A stretch of DNA of 64,000 nt from Natronosporangium sp035305625. GTDB lineage: Bacteria > Actinomycetota > Actinomycetes > Mycobacteriales > Micromonosporaceae. Numbering within the stretch: position 1 is the first letter of the stretch; every line of letters begins with the position of its first letter. Made by a program: the position numbers and the translations under genes. The DNA lies in the NCBI GenBank assembly GCA_963809545.1, contig CAWEKD010000006.1:111916-175915 (forward strand), written 5' to 3'. Of the stretch, positions 25,405 through 34,939 are shown in pieces. The notes beneath the pieces are model-generated. The model was not told the origin of the DNA, ran no database searches, and was given only the letters and a program-made list of their open reading frames with translations.

Positions 25405-27165
25405 ATGGTGTACGGCACCCCGGTCCAGATCCGGTCACACCGGCGTGGCCGGCGTCGCCGGCGCCGGGGATGGTCGCCGCGGAAAGTGGCCACCCTGGTG
25501 GCGGTGCTGCTGGTGATCGGGCTGGGCGTCGGATATCAACAGCTGCTGGCCCGGGCCTGCTCCGGCATGGTCACCGCCCGGATAGTGGCCGCCCCCGCGA
25601 TCGCCAACTCCATGGCGGCGGTGGCCTCCGACTGGGTGGCGCAGGAGCCGGCCACCTCCGACGGCAGCTGCGCCCAGGTGATGGTGGAGTCCCGGGACTC
25701 CGCCGAGGTGGCCGCCGCGTTGGCCGACCGCAGCGGGGAGGGGGAGCGGCCGCACGTGTGGGTGCCGGAGGCCAGCGTCTGGGCCCAGCAGGTAGCGGTG
25801 CTCGGCGCCGCCGCGGCGGTGCTGCCGGACAGTGGGCCGAGCGTGGCCCGCAGTCCCGTGGTGGTGGCGATGCCGCAGCCGGTGGCGGAGGCGCTGGGGT
25901 GGCCCGCGCACCACCGGGCCGACGAGGATTGGGATTCGCTACTGACCAAGATCCGTAAGGACTGGCAAGACCACCGGGACCCGGAATGGGGTCGGTTCCG
26001 GTTCGGTATGGCCGACCCCGCCCGGGACACCGCGGGGCTGTTGGCGGTGACCGCGATGGCGGCGGCCGACTCGGACGGGGTGGCGCAGCTGGGGCGGATG
26101 CTCGACCACGACCGTTACCACCTGACCACCGGCCAGCTGCTGGACGGGCTGCGGGAGCAGGATCGGAACGATCCGGAAGCGGTGGCCGCGCATGTGTCGG
26201 CGTTCCCGGCCCTGGAACGGCACGTCCTGGAATACAACCGGGACAACCCGCAGGTGCCGCTGGTGGCGGTCTATCCCCGCACCGGGTGGGAGGCCGACTA
26301 CCCGTACCTGATCTTGACCGGGGACTGGGTGGAGCCGACCATCCGGGAGGTGGCGGAGGCGTTCCTCACCCACCTGCATTCCCCCGCGGGGCAGCAGCGG
26401 CTGCAGCAGGCGGGGTTGCGGGACCACCAGCAGCGGGCCACCCCCGACCTGGTCGACGGGTATGGGCTGGTGGCCGAGGTGGCCCCCAGCGAGACCGTGT
26501 CGGAAGCGGAACCGGTGGCGCGGGCGGTGGACCAGTGGACCGCGGTGACCCGCCCCTCCCACGTCCTGGTGGTGGTGGACGCCTCCGCGTCGATGAACCA
26601 GCCGCTGCCGGACGGGCGGACCCGGTGGGAGGCGGCCCACGAGGCGGTGCAGGAGTTGGCGAGCCTGTTCAACGACACCGACCAGGCGGGGCTGTGGGCG
26701 TTCGCCGCGGACGAGCACGCCGACTACCGGCCGCTGGTGCCGCTGGGACAGTTGGACGATCCGCTGGAGGATCTGCAGGAGCGGCGGGAGCATCTGCGGC
26801 AGGCGATGACGGAGATGACTCCGGCGGAGCACGACACCGACCATGTGGGGCTGCACACCACCCTGCAGGCGGCGTTCGACACCGTGGTGGGGAACTTCGA
26901 TCCGCAGGCCAGCAACCTGGTGCTGGTGATCACCGATGGGGCGGGGCCGGACTCGCAGTCGGTGGAGGAACTGGTGGACTACCTCCAGGCGGTCACCCCG
27001 CCGGAGCAGCGGATCCGGTTGATGACCGTGTCGGTGGGGGACGCGGTCGACCAGGAGTCGCTGCGGCGGATCAGCCAAGCCACCGGTGGCCGCGCCTACC
27101 GTTCACCCGACGGCGCCGATCTGACCGCGCTGGTGCGGCGGGCGGTGTTCAGCCCCCACCGCTGA
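25405..27165 (+). CDS. Membrane-anchored protein with solute-binding-like and VWA domains
   Basis: 586 residues. A basic N-terminus (RRGRRRRRRG) and one transmembrane helix (VATLVAVLLVIGLGVGYQQLL) anchor it facing out. Residues about 60-330 resemble an extracellular solute-binding domain. Residues 385-585 are a von Willebrand A domain with an intact MIDAS, DASAS at D392 and ITDG later. The start is taken as ATG 25405 rather than the upstream ATG 25270. Function unknown, probably envelope or signalling. Confidence 0.8.
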   Translation: MVYGTPVQIRSHRRGRRRRRRGWSPRKVATLVAVLLVIGLGVGYQQLLARACSGMVTARIVAAPAIANSMAAVASDWVAQEPATSDGSCAQVMVESRDSAEVAAALADRSGEGERPHVWVPEASVWAQQVAVLGAAAAVLPDSGPSVARSPVVVAMPQPVAEALGWPAHHRADEDWDSLLTKIRKDWQDHRDPEWGRFRFGMADPARDTAGLLAVTAMAAADSDGVAQLGRMLDHDRYHLTTGQLLDGLREQDRNDPEAVAAHVSAFPALERHVLEYNRDNPQVPLVAVYPRTGWEADYPYLILTGDWVEPTIREVAEAFLTHLHSPAGQQRLQQAGLRDHQQRATPDLVDGYGLVAEVAPSETVSEAEPVARAVDQWTAVTRPSHVLVVVDASASMNQPLPDGRTRWEAAHEAVQELASLFNDTDQAGLWAFAADEHADYRPLVPLGQLDDPLEDLQERREHLRQAMTEMTPAEHDTDHVGLHTTLQAAFDTVVGNFDPQASNLVLVITDGAGPDSQSVEELVDYLQAVTPPEQRIRLMTVSVGDAVDQESLRRISQATGGRAYRSPDGADLTALVRRAVFSPHR

Positions 27166-28335
27166 CCCTGCCAGCGCCGCCCGCAGCGGGGCGGCTTTGG
27201 CGACCGCTTCGGCCACCTCCTCCTGCGGGTCGCTGTCCCAGGTGATGCCGCCGCCGGCCCACACATGCAGCCGCTGCGAGTCGGCCGCGGCGGTGCGGAT
27301 CGTCACCCCCAGGTCGATCCGGTCCGGCCCGATCCACCCCAACAGGCCCATCGCCGGCCCACGCCCCACCGGCTCCAACGCGGCGATCAACGCCAGCGCG
27401 GCCAGTTTCGGCGCCCCGGTCACCGACCCACCGGGGCAGACCGCGGTCAGCACATCCGCCAACCCCACCCCCGCAGCGGGAACCGCCGACACCACCGACT
27501 CGGCCTGCCACAGATGGCACCAGCGCCGCACCGCATACAGCTGCTCCACCCGCACCGACCCGGTCTGGGCCACCTGCGCCAGGTCGTTCCGGCACAAGTC
27601 CACGATCATCACGTGTTCTGCGCGTTCCTTGGCGGAGGTCACCAACTCCGTCCGGCCTGCCGCGGTGGCGGGGCGGGTGCCTTTGATCGGCCGGGTGACC
27701 ATCCGCCCCGCCTCGACCGTCAGCAACGTTTCCGGGGAGGCGCACCCGACCGCCCAGCCGGCACCGGTGAGCACGATCGGGTAGCGGGCACCCGGTAACC
27801 GGGTCAACCGCCGCAGCGCCGGTAACGGATCACCCTGATAGTCGGCGGCGGCGTGCCCCACCACGTTCAGCTGGTAGACGTCGCCGCGGCTGATCGCCTG
27901 CCGCACCTGGGTGATCGCGGCCGCGTGCTGCTGCGGGGTCCAACTGTCCCGCCACCGCCCCAGTTGAAACGCCCCCCGGGCCGGGGGTGGGGAGGGGGTG
28001 GGTCGCCACACCACCGCCACCACGTCCGGCACCGCCGGGGCGGGGCTGGCGGCCCCCACCGGGGCGCCGATGAGGTGCGCGGCCGCGGCGGCGGAGATGA
28101 ACAGTGTGGCCCACCGGTCGGTGCGGGGCCACCGGCTGCGGGCCAGCTCCGCCACCGGCAGCCCGTGGGCGGCCAGGAACTGCTGCACCAGCACCGCGGG
28201 GTTGCCGGCTTGCCCCAGCCGCCACTCCCATCGGGCGATCTCCTGGCCGTCCGGCCAACCGTGAGGGCGGTCACAGCCCTGTTCGGGGTCATCTACCGGA
28301 ACCGGCCACCGATCCCCCATCAGCTGTTCGGCCAA
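27103..28335 (-). CDS. pabB: Aminodeoxychorismate synthase component I / chorismate-binding enzyme
   Basis: 410 residues of the anthranilate/ADC synthase family. Signatures are NVVGH near the Q-N strand, ASPETLL, RPIKGTRP, HVMIVDLCRNDL, PGGSVTGAPK and the late GGGITWDSDPQEE. The PIKGT motif points to PabB rather than TrpE. It makes aminodeoxychorismate for folate or a related product. TTG 28335 has GGAG 5 bases upstream; ATG 28320 is an alternative. The end overlaps the VWA gene tail by about 60 bases in convergent orientation. Confidence 0.85.
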   Translation of the reverse strand: MAEQLMGDRWPVPVDDPEQGCDRPHGWPDGQEIARWEWRLGQAGNPAVLVQQFLAAHGLPVAELARSRWPRTDRWATLFISAAAAAHLIGAPVGAASPAPAVPDVVAVVWRPTPSPPPARGAFQLGRWRDSWTPQQHAAAITQVRQAISRGDVYQLNVVGHAAADYQGDPLPALRRLTRLPGARYPIVLTGAGWAVGCASPETLLTVEAGRMVTRPIKGTRPATAAGRTELVTSAKERAEHVMIVDLCRNDLAQVAQTGSVRVEQLYAVRRWCHLWQAESVVSAVPAAGVGLADVLTAVCPGGSVTGAPKLAALALIAALEPVGRGPAMGLLGWIGPDRIDLGVTIRTAAADSQRLHVWAGGGITWDSDPQEEVAEAVAKAAPLRAALAGSAVGAEHRPPHQRGQIGAVG

Positions 28336-28473
28336 TTCTGCTCCGAGGCGGTGTGATCTAGCTTAAATAGCCGTTGCCGGCCTTCATAGGGTGCGCAACT
28401 GTTCATGCTGAGTGAACGAACGACCCCGCAGAGTGTGGGGCCGAATCCGATAACCCCCAATCCGGAGAAGATA

Positions 28474-28698
28474 ATGTCCTGCCACCACCAGCCTCCCTGC
28501 CCCAGGGCGGACGCGGTCGACCGGGACGCCGCCCACGTGGTCGCCTTCTACCCGGAACAGGGCTGGAGCCGGCTGTGCAACGGGGTGATCGTGTTCGACG
28601 ACACCGGCGAACTGCTGCCGGACGGCCGCACCATCGCTCCCGACCGTGGCCCGGCCGGACCGGTCCGGCGCATGTCCACCTCCCCCGCGGCTGCCTGA
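28474..28698 (+). CDS. DUF5999 family small protein
   Basis: 74 residues beginning MSCHHQPPCPRADAVDRDAA, with HVVAFYPEQGWSRLCNGVIVFDDTGELLPDG behind. The Cys/His-rich start and the GWSLLCNGV pattern are typical of this actinobacterial family of unknown function. ATG 28474 has GGAG at 6 bases. It is divergent from pabB. Confidence 0.85.
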   Translation: MSCHHQPPCPRADAVDRDAAHVVAFYPEQGWSRLCNGVIVFDDTGELLPDGRTIAPDRGPAGPVRRMSTSPAAA

Positions 28699-28732
28699 CT
28701 TTCCTCCCGGACCCCCGGTCCGGTTCCCCTGC

Positions 28733-28788
28733 CCGTCCGCTGGCGGCTGACCCGGGGGGCCAGTCAGCCGCCAGCGGACGGCTTCTTT
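28733..28788 (+). terminator. Bidirectional terminator after DUF5999 and gcvP
   Basis: A perfect 19-base stem (28733-28751 with 28763-28781) around an 11-base loop, followed by CTTCTTT on +. It separates the convergent DUF5999 and gcvP genes and could end both. Confidence 0.85.
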
Positions 28789-28800
28789 CACGCAGACGAC

Positions 28801-31632
28801 CTACTCAGCCGGCTCCGCGAACGCCTCCGGGGCAGGGCAGGTGCACGCCAGGTTCCGGTCCCCGTAGGCCCCGTCGATCCGCCGCACCGGCGGCCAGTAC
28901 TTCGTGCGCCGATCCACCCCCGCCGGGTACGCCGCCACCGACCGCGGATACGGGTGCGGCCACTCGTCCGCCGACACCATCGCCGCGGTGTGCGGCGCCT
29001 GCCGCAACGGGTTGTCGTCGGCCGGCCACACCCCCGCCGCCACCTGGTCGATCTCCGCCCGAATGGCGATCATCGCCTCGCAGAACCGGTCCAGCTCGGC
29101 CAGGTCCTCACTCTCGGTCGGCTCCACCATCAACGTCCCCGCCACCGGGAACGACATGGTCGGGGCGTGGAACCCGTAGTCGATCAGCCGCTTGGCGACG
29201 TCCTCCACCGTCACCCCGCTGGCCTTGGTCAGCGGCCGCAGATCCAGGATGCACTCGTGCGCCACCAGCCCCTTGTTGCCGCTGTACAGCACCGGGTAGT
29301 ACGGCCGCAACCGGGCCGCCACATAGTTGGCCGCCAACACCGCCGCCCCGGTCGCCTGCCGCAGCCCGTCCGGGCCCATGATCCGCAGATACATCCACGA
29401 GATCGCCAGGATCCCCGCCGAACCGTACGGGGCGGCCGACACCGGCCCCACCGGCGACTCCGGCGCCAACGGATGCCCCGGCAGGTACGGCGCCAGGTGC
29501 GCCCGCACCGCCACCGGCCCCACCCCCGGCCCACCGCCGCCGTGGGGGATGCAGAACGTCTTGTGCAGGTTCAGGTGCGACACATCCGCCCCGAACCGGC
29601 CCGGCTTGGCGTACCCCACCAGCGCGTTCAGGTTCGCCCCGTCCACATACACCTGGCCGCCGGCGTCATGCACCTTCGCGCACAGCTCCGCGATCCCGGT
29701 CTCATACACCCCGTGGGTGGACGGGTACGTCACCATGATCGCCGCTAGCCGGTCCGCATGCTGTTCGATCTTGCGGTCGAGGTCCACCAGATCGACGTTG
29801 CCGTCGTCGTCGCAGGCCACCACCACCACCCGCATGCCCGCCATCACCGCGCTGGCGGCGTTGGTGCCGTGCGCGCTGGCCGGGATCAGGCACACGTCCC
29901 GCTGCGGCTGACCCTGGTCCCGGTGCCAGGCCCGGATCGCCAACAACCCCGCCAACTCGCCCTGCGAACCGGCGTTCGGCTGCACACTCACCGCGTCATA
30001 CCCGGTGATCTCCGCCAGCCACTGCTCCAACTGGGAGATCATCTCCCGGTAGCCGGTGACCTGCTCCGCCGGCGCGAACGGGTGCAGGTGCGCGAACTCC
30101 GGCCAACTGATCGGCTCCAGTTCACTGGTCGCGTTCAGCTTCATGGTGCACGACCCCAGCGGGATCATGCCCCGGTCCAGCGCATAGTCGTCGTCGGCCA
30201 ACCGGCGCAGATACCGCAGCATCGCGGTCTCACTGCGGTGGGAGTGGAACACCGGGTGAGTCAGGAACTCGCTGGTGCGCCGCAGCGGCTCCGGCAACGC
30301 CTCCGGCACCTCCCCAGTCGGTGCGGCCGCCCCGAAGGCCGCCCACACCACCTGCAGGTGCTCCTCGGTGGTGGTTTCGTCGCAGGCGATCCCCACCCGG
30401 TCGGCGTCGACCCGCCGCAGGTTCACCCCCCGGGCCGCCGCCGCGGCCACCACCTGGTCCGCTCTGCCCGGCACCACCGCGAGGACCGTGTCGAAGAACT
30501 GCGCGTGCGCCACCTCGATCCCGGCCTGCCGCAACCCGGCCGCCAACCGGGTCGCCGACCGGTGCACCCGGGTGGCGATCCGCCGCAGCCCGTCCGGGCC
30601 GTGGTAGACGGCGTACATGGCGGCCATCACCGCCAACAGCACCTGCGCGGTGCAGATGTTGCTGGTGGCCTTCTCCCGCCGAATGTGCTGCTCCCGGGTC
30701 TGCAGCGCCAACCGGTACGCCGGGGCCCCGTCCGCGTCCCGCGACACCCCCACCAGCCGGCCCGGCAGCATCCGGGTCAGCTCCTTCCGCACCGCCAGGT
30801 AGCCGGCGTGGGGGCCACCGAACCCCATCGGCACCCCAAACCGCTGGGTGGTGCCGGCGGCGATGTCCGCCCCGATCTCCCCCGGCGGCCGCAGCAGCGT
30901 CAACGCCAACAGATCCGCCGCCACCGTCACCAGCGCCCCCCGCTGGTGCGCCGCCTCCACCAGTGGGGCGTGGTCCCGGATCGCCCCACTGGCCCCCGGG
31001 TACTGCAGGTGCAGCCCGAAGAACGCCTCCGGCAACGGCTCCCGGCCCAGATCCTGCACCCGCACCTGGATCCCCAACGGCTCCGCCCGGGTCCGCAGCA
31101 CCGCCACCGTCTGCGGCAAGGTGTCCGCGTCCACCACGTACACCGGCGAATCCACCTTGCTGGCGCGGCGCGCCAGCGCCATCGCCTCCGCCGCCGCCGT
31201 GGCCTCATCCAGCAGGGACGCGTTCGCCACCGGCAGCCCGGTCAGGTCGGCCACCATCGTCTGGAAGTTCAGCAACGCCTCCAGCCGACCCTGGCTGATC
31301 TCCGCCTGGTACGGGGTGTAGGCGGTGTACCACGCCGGGTTCTCCAACACGTTCCGGCGGATCACCGCCGGGGTGTGGGTGCCGTAGTAGCCCAACCCGA
31401 TCATCGACACCGCCACCGTGTTCTGCTGCGCCAACGCGCGCAACTCAGCGGTGGCCTCCGCTTCACTGACCGCCTCCGGCAACGCCAATCGACCCTGCCA
31501 GCGGATCGACTCCGGGATAGCGGCGTCCATCAGCTCCTCCACGGAGCTGTAGCCCACCGTGGTGAGCATCTGCCGCTGCTGTTCGGAATCGGGGCCGATG
31601 TGGCGCTCAGCGAACGCTGCAGTCATGGGCAC
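28801..31632 (-). CDS. gcvP: Glycine dehydrogenase (decarboxylating), P protein
   Basis: 943 residues, full length for the fused P protein. It decarboxylates glycine and passes the aminomethyl group to GcvH. The PLP lysine is in LNLHKTFCIPHGGGGPG, and the two halves (N-terminal AERHIGPD and the C-terminal catalytic half) are complete. GGGAG lies 5 bases before the ATG. A glycine riboswitch lies in its leader. gcvH is encoded 2 kb upstream on the same strand; gcvT is not in the window. Confidence 0.97.
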   Translation of the reverse strand: MPMTAAFAERHIGPDSEQQRQMLTTVGYSSVEELMDAAIPESIRWQGRLALPEAVSEAEATAELRALAQQNTVAVSMIGLGYYGTHTPAVIRRNVLENPAWYTAYTPYQAEISQGRLEALLNFQTMVADLTGLPVANASLLDEATAAAEAMALARRASKVDSPVYVVDADTLPQTVAVLRTRAEPLGIQVRVQDLGREPLPEAFFGLHLQYPGASGAIRDHAPLVEAAHQRGALVTVAADLLALTLLRPPGEIGADIAAGTTQRFGVPMGFGGPHAGYLAVRKELTRMLPGRLVGVSRDADGAPAYRLALQTREQHIRREKATSNICTAQVLLAVMAAMYAVYHGPDGLRRIATRVHRSATRLAAGLRQAGIEVAHAQFFDTVLAVVPGRADQVVAAAAARGVNLRRVDADRVGIACDETTTEEHLQVVWAAFGAAAPTGEVPEALPEPLRRTSEFLTHPVFHSHRSETAMLRYLRRLADDDYALDRGMIPLGSCTMKLNATSELEPISWPEFAHLHPFAPAEQVTGYREMISQLEQWLAEITGYDAVSVQPNAGSQGELAGLLAIRAWHRDQGQPQRDVCLIPASAHGTNAASAVMAGMRVVVVACDDDGNVDLVDLDRKIEQHADRLAAIMVTYPSTHGVYETGIAELCAKVHDAGGQVYVDGANLNALVGYAKPGRFGADVSHLNLHKTFCIPHGGGGPGVGPVAVRAHLAPYLPGHPLAPESPVGPVSAAPYGSAGILAISWMYLRIMGPDGLRQATGAAVLAANYVAARLRPYYPVLYSGNKGLVAHECILDLRPLTKASGVTVEDVAKRLIDYGFHAPTMSFPVAGTLMVEPTESEDLAELDRFCEAMIAIRAEIDQVAAGVWPADDNPLRQAPHTAAMVSADEWPHPYPRSVAAYPAGVDRRTKYWPPVRRIDGAYGDRNLACTCPAPEAFAEPAE

Positions 31633-31697
31633 TCCCGGCTTGGGTAGGGTTTCCGGTCCACCCTCCCCTTCTGTCGCCGCCGGCGGCGGCTTCAGAG

Positions 31698-31799
31698 GTG
31701 CCTACCCGACGTGGTCCTGGTGCCTGAGAGGTTCCGGGGAGGATTTGCCCCTTCGGCGCCGCCTGGCTCACACGCCAGCGGGCTCTCCCACGCGGGCAC
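31698..31799 (-). promoter_or_regulatory. Glycine riboswitch (gcvT element), single aptamer
   Basis: Read on the - strand it has the conserved blocks in order: GGGAGAGCC, CGCCGAAGGGGCAAA, CCTCTCAGGCACCAGGACCA. A closing P1 pairs GTGCC with GGCAC. It lies 66 bases upstream of the gcvP ATG. Between them is a hairpin-forming GCCGCCGCCGGCGGC that may be the expression platform. Only one aptamer is recognisable, although many known examples are tandem. Expected to switch gcvP on with glycine. Confidence 0.9.
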
Positions 31800-31867
31800 T
31801 ACCGGCTTCACCCGCTACCGTACCAGCGCAGCCTGACCGGCGGTGACCCTGCCCACTGTCGACGAGA

Positions 31868-32434
31868 TCAACTAGCCCGCCGGCGGGCCCGCCGGGCCGC
31901 CAGCTCGTCCCCGGCCGCCACCACCGCCGTGGCCGGCGTCGCCGACGGTGCCGCCTCATCCACCTCCGCCGGCTCCCGACGGTCTGCCCGCAGATGGGAC
32001 AACGTGCCCTTGATCTCCCGGAACGCCCCCGAGATCGCGATCCCGAACACTCCCTGGCCACCCTGGAGCAGATCCACCACCTCTTCGGCCGACCGGCACT
32101 CGTACACGGTCGTCCCGTCCGAGATCAAGGTGATCCCGGCCAGGTCCTCCACCCCGTGGGCGCGCAGGGTCTCGATCGCTTTCCGGATGTTCTGCAGCGA
32201 CACTCCGGCTTCCAGCAGCGACTTGACCACCCGCAGCACCACCAGGTCCCGGAACGAGTACAGCCGCTGGCTGCCCGACCCGCTGGCCGGCCGAATACTC
32301 GGCTCCACCAGCCCGGTCCGGGCCCAGTAATCCAACTGCCGATAGGTGATGCCGGCGGCGTGCATCGCGGTCACCCCCCGGTAGCCCACCGTCTCCGGCG
32401 GCGGGGGATCCTCCGCCTCCCGTGGCTCCGGCAT
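31868..32434 (-). CDS. MerR family regulator (Rv1828-like)
   Basis: 188 residues. The N-terminal MerR helix-turn-helix is AAGITYRQLDYWARTGLVEPSIR with wing residues GSQRLYSFRDLVVLRVV. The central helices AGVSLQNIRKAIETLR follow. The C-terminal domain (ITLISDGTTVYECRSAEEVVDLL) matches the mycobacterial Rv1828 type, encoded beside garA and the bifunctional nuclease as here. The effector is unknown. Confidence 0.9.
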   Translation of the reverse strand: MPEPREAEDPPPPETVGYRGVTAMHAAGITYRQLDYWARTGLVEPSIRPASGSGSQRLYSFRDLVVLRVVKSLLEAGVSLQNIRKAIETLRAHGVEDLAGITLISDGTTVYECRSAEEVVDLLQGGQGVFGIAISGAFREIKGTLSHLRADRREPAEVDEAAPSATPATAVVAAGDELAARRARRRAS

Positions 32435-32551
32435 CCTCGACCTCCCCGCGGTGCGAACGGACTGGGCGACCCGCTCAGCTTAACGGCGCCCACACCCATC
32501 ACCCGGTACGAAACGCCGTCACATCACCCTGTCCGGGGGCCCCAGCCCCGC

Positions 32552-33016
32552 TCAGCCGGCGAAATCCTCCGGCCGCACCTGGTCGAGGAACTCCCGGAAC
32601 TTCTCGACCTCGTCCTCCTGCTCGTCCGGGATGATGATTCCGGCCTCGTCGAGCACTTCCTCCGCGCACCGGATGGTCGCCCCCACCCGCAACGCCAACG
32701 CGATCGAGTCACTGGGCCGCGCCGACACCCGCACCCCGTCCCCGATCACCAAGTCGGCGAAGTACACGCTCTCCTTCAGCTCAACGATCTCCACCGCGCG
32801 CAGCGGGGCGTTCAGCGCCGCCAACACATCCCGCAACAGATCGTGGGTCAACGGGCGGGCCGGCTTCACACCCTGCTGCTCGTAGGCGATCGCGGTCGCC
32901 TCCACCGCCCCGATCCAGATGGGTAGATAACGCTCCCCGTCGACCTCGCGCAACAGCACGATCGGCTGGTGTGTGGGCAGCTCCACCCGGACCCCCACCA
33001 CGGTTAGCTCGCGCAC
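32552..33016 (-). CDS. Bifunctional nuclease family protein (DUF151, Rv1829-like)
   Basis: 154 residues. The DUF151 core is complete: PIVLLREVDGERYLPIWIGAVEATAIA, then RPLTHDLLRDVLAAL and SARPSDSIALALRVGA. The C-terminus is acidic. Plant and bacterial members have DNase/RNase activity; the role here is not known. Its place between merR and garA is a conserved actinobacterial order. Confidence 0.9.
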   Translation of the reverse strand: MRELTVVGVRVELPTHQPIVLLREVDGERYLPIWIGAVEATAIAYEQQGVKPARPLTHDLLRDVLAALNAPLRAVEIVELKESVYFADLVIGDGVRVSARPSDSIALALRVGATIRCAEEVLDEAGIIIPDEQEDEVEKFREFLDQVRPEDFAG

Positions 33017-33104
33017 GCCTACCTCCGACCGGCTCTCGTCTCCACGCGCGACAACCCTCCCCTAGAACGGTACACGGCCCACCGACAGGCCGACCGCCCC
33101 TCGG

Positions 33105-33545
33105 CTAGGCTGCGCCCGGACGCGGACCAGCGACGAACACCAGGCGAAACTTACCGATCTGCACCTCATCACCGTTGTTGAGGGTGGCCGCCTCCACCCG
33201 CTCCCGGTTGACATAGGTGCCGTTGAGACTGCCGACGTCCCGCACCGTGAACGTCCCCCCGTCCCGATGGAACTCCGCGTGCCGCCGCGACACCGTCACA
33301 TCGTCGAGGAAAATGTCACTGTCCGGGTGCCGACCACTCGTGGTCACATCGTGATCCAGCAGGAACCGCGCCCCGGCGTTCGGTCCTCGCCGCACCACCA
33401 GCAACGCCATTCCCGGCGGCAACGACCCCGCCATCCGGCTCGGGGCGATATCGGTGTCCGGCCCCTCAAGCACCTCGTCCAAAGAAGCCATGTTCATGGT
33501 CGAGGTGACGTCGAGCGGGGCGAACTCGTCGTCTGGGCGCGTCAT
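33105..33545 (-). CDS. garA: FHA domain protein GarA/OdhI
   Basis: 146 residues. The FHA domain (TTSGRHPDSDIFLDDVTVSRRHAEF, then VGSLNGTYVNRERV) binds phosphothreonine. In actinobacteria GarA inhibits 2-oxoglutarate dehydrogenase and controls glutamate flux. Kinase phosphorylation of N-terminal threonines makes it bind itself; candidates here are the Thr residues in DVTSTMNMASLDE (about residues 14-16). Confidence 0.93.
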   Translation of the reverse strand: MTRPDDEFAPLDVTSTMNMASLDEVLEGPDTDIAPSRMAGSLPPGMALLVVRRGPNAGARFLLDHDVTTSGRHPDSDIFLDDVTVSRRHAEFHRDGGTFTVRDVGSLNGTYVNRERVEAATLNNGDEVQIGKFRLVFVAGPRPGAA

Positions 33546-33610
33546 CGGACCACCTCACGCGGCAGGTAGAAGGAGCAGGGCATCACAGTTACGGTAACCG
33601 ATCGGTAACC

Positions 33611-33991
33611 TTAAGCATCCGTCAGCTTACGGTAGCCGGTCGCGTCTAGCAGCCCCTCAACGGCTGAGGCGTCCTCCGGCTCCAGTTCAAACAACCAGCC
33701 CCGACCGTAGGGATCAGAGTTGATCAGTTCGGGGGAGTCCACCGCCTCCTGGTTGACCGCGGTCACCGACCCCGTCAAAGGCGAGTAGATCTCCGACACG
33801 CTCTTGGTCGACTCCACCTCACCGACCACGTCACCCGCGGTCACCTGCGCCCCCACCTCCGGAAGCTGCAGGAACACGATGTCACCCAAGGCGTCCTGGG
33901 CGTAATGGGTGATCCCTACCCGCACCCGACCCTCCTCGGCCGGCGCCACCCACTCATGCTCGGCCGTGTAACGCAGCTCCTCGGGAACCAT
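33611..33991 (-). CDS. gcvH: Glycine cleavage system H protein
   Basis: 126 residues. The lipoyl carrier of the glycine cleavage system. The attachment lysine is K63 in VESTKSVSEIYSP, and the fold regions YTAEHEWV and DALGDIVFLQLPEVG are intact. ATG 33991. It lies upstream of garA on the same strand, so it may share transcripts with the garA-merR-gcvP stretch. Confidence 0.96.
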   Translation of the reverse strand: MVPEELRYTAEHEWVAPAEEGRVRVGITHYAQDALGDIVFLQLPEVGAQVTAGDVVGEVESTKSVSEIYSPLTGSVTAVNQEAVDSPELINSDPYGRGWLFELEPEDASAVEGLLDATGYRKLTDA

Positions 33992-34013
33992 CTACCACCT
34001 CTCGTCGCCTAGG

Positions 34014-34931
34014 TCAGGAATCCGGTCGGGCGTACTCCAGGCTGGGCGGCGGCACCACCGCCGACACCTCCACCCCTTCTGGCGCCTCCTGTACGGTCAC
34101 CGTACCGCCGTCCCGTTCCACCGACTCCACCACCCCGCCCGGGATTTCCAGCGCCGGTGCCAACGTGGCCGGATCCCCCACCACCGTCAGCGTGTACGGA
34201 GCGGTCAGCAGCGTACCGTCCACCACCAGCCCACCGCCCTGCGCATCCAAGAAGTACGTGCTGGCTACCACCCGCACCACTTGGCCGCCCGAGCCGGCGA
34301 TCTGCATCGCCTCCGCCCCCGCGCTCCGCAGCTCCTGCACCGCATCCAGCACCCGGGCCGCGGTCACCGCCTCCCCGCCGCGCATCCGCACCACCAACCC
34401 CGGCCCGGTCACCGGCAGCGTGCCCGCCAGCACCCCGATCTCATCCGCCCGCCGCTGCGCCTCCGCCAACGCCTCCTGCTGGCTTCGCCCCGCCGTACTC
34501 AACCGCCGATGGGTCTCCTGCAGCTCGGCCAGGTCCTCCCGCAGCCGCTCCTCATACGCGTCCAGATTCGCCAAAATCCGGACCAAGTCCTCCTGGCTCT
34601 GCGCGGTCACGGTCGGGTCGTCCGCCACATGCCGGACCTGCACCGTGAACGTGAAACCCAACAGCCCCAACAACAGCGCCACCATCACCTGCAGAGGCAG
34701 CTTCCCCACCCGGCTGGCAGGCGCCGCGGGCGTGACCGGCTCCCCGCTGCCCTGCGCCGCGGCGTCGACCTCGGCCGCATCCGCCGCCGCGTCCCCGGCG
34801 GCCTCCGCCGCAGAGTCATCCGCTGCGCCCGCGTCCGCCTCCTCAGCCGCGTCCTTGGCCGGCGGCGCCTCCGAGGCCGCCGCCGCCTCCTCCGGCGGCT
34901 GCTCCGGCTGCTGCGGTGTCCCTTCACTCAT
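34014..34931 (-). CDS. DUF881 family membrane-anchored protein (second copy)
   Basis: 305 residues. A long acidic Ala/Glu-rich cytoplasmic N-terminus (about 75 residues) leads to one membrane helix (LPLQVMVALLLGLLGFTF). A coiled coil (LDAYEERLREDLAELQETHRRL) and the DUF881 domain (TGPGLVVRMRGG, IAGSGGQVVRVVASTYFLDA, LTVVGDPATLAPALEIPGG) follow. It pairs with the upstream DUF881 gene and small basic protein, a conserved actinobacterial trio near the division/phospholipid genes. Confidence 0.9.
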   Translation of the reverse strand: MSEGTPQQPEQPPEEAAAASEAPPAKDAAEEADAGAADDSAAEAAGDAAADAAEVDAAAQGSGEPVTPAAPASRVGKLPLQVMVALLLGLLGFTFTVQVRHVADDPTVTAQSQEDLVRILANLDAYEERLREDLAELQETHRRLSTAGRSQQEALAEAQRRADEIGVLAGTLPVTGPGLVVRMRGGEAVTAARVLDAVQELRSAGAEAMQIAGSGGQVVRVVASTYFLDAQGGGLVVDGTLLTAPYTLTVVGDPATLAPALEIPGGVVESVERDGGTVTVQEAPEGVEVSAVVPPPSLEYARPDS

Positions 34932-34939
34932 CGCCCCAC

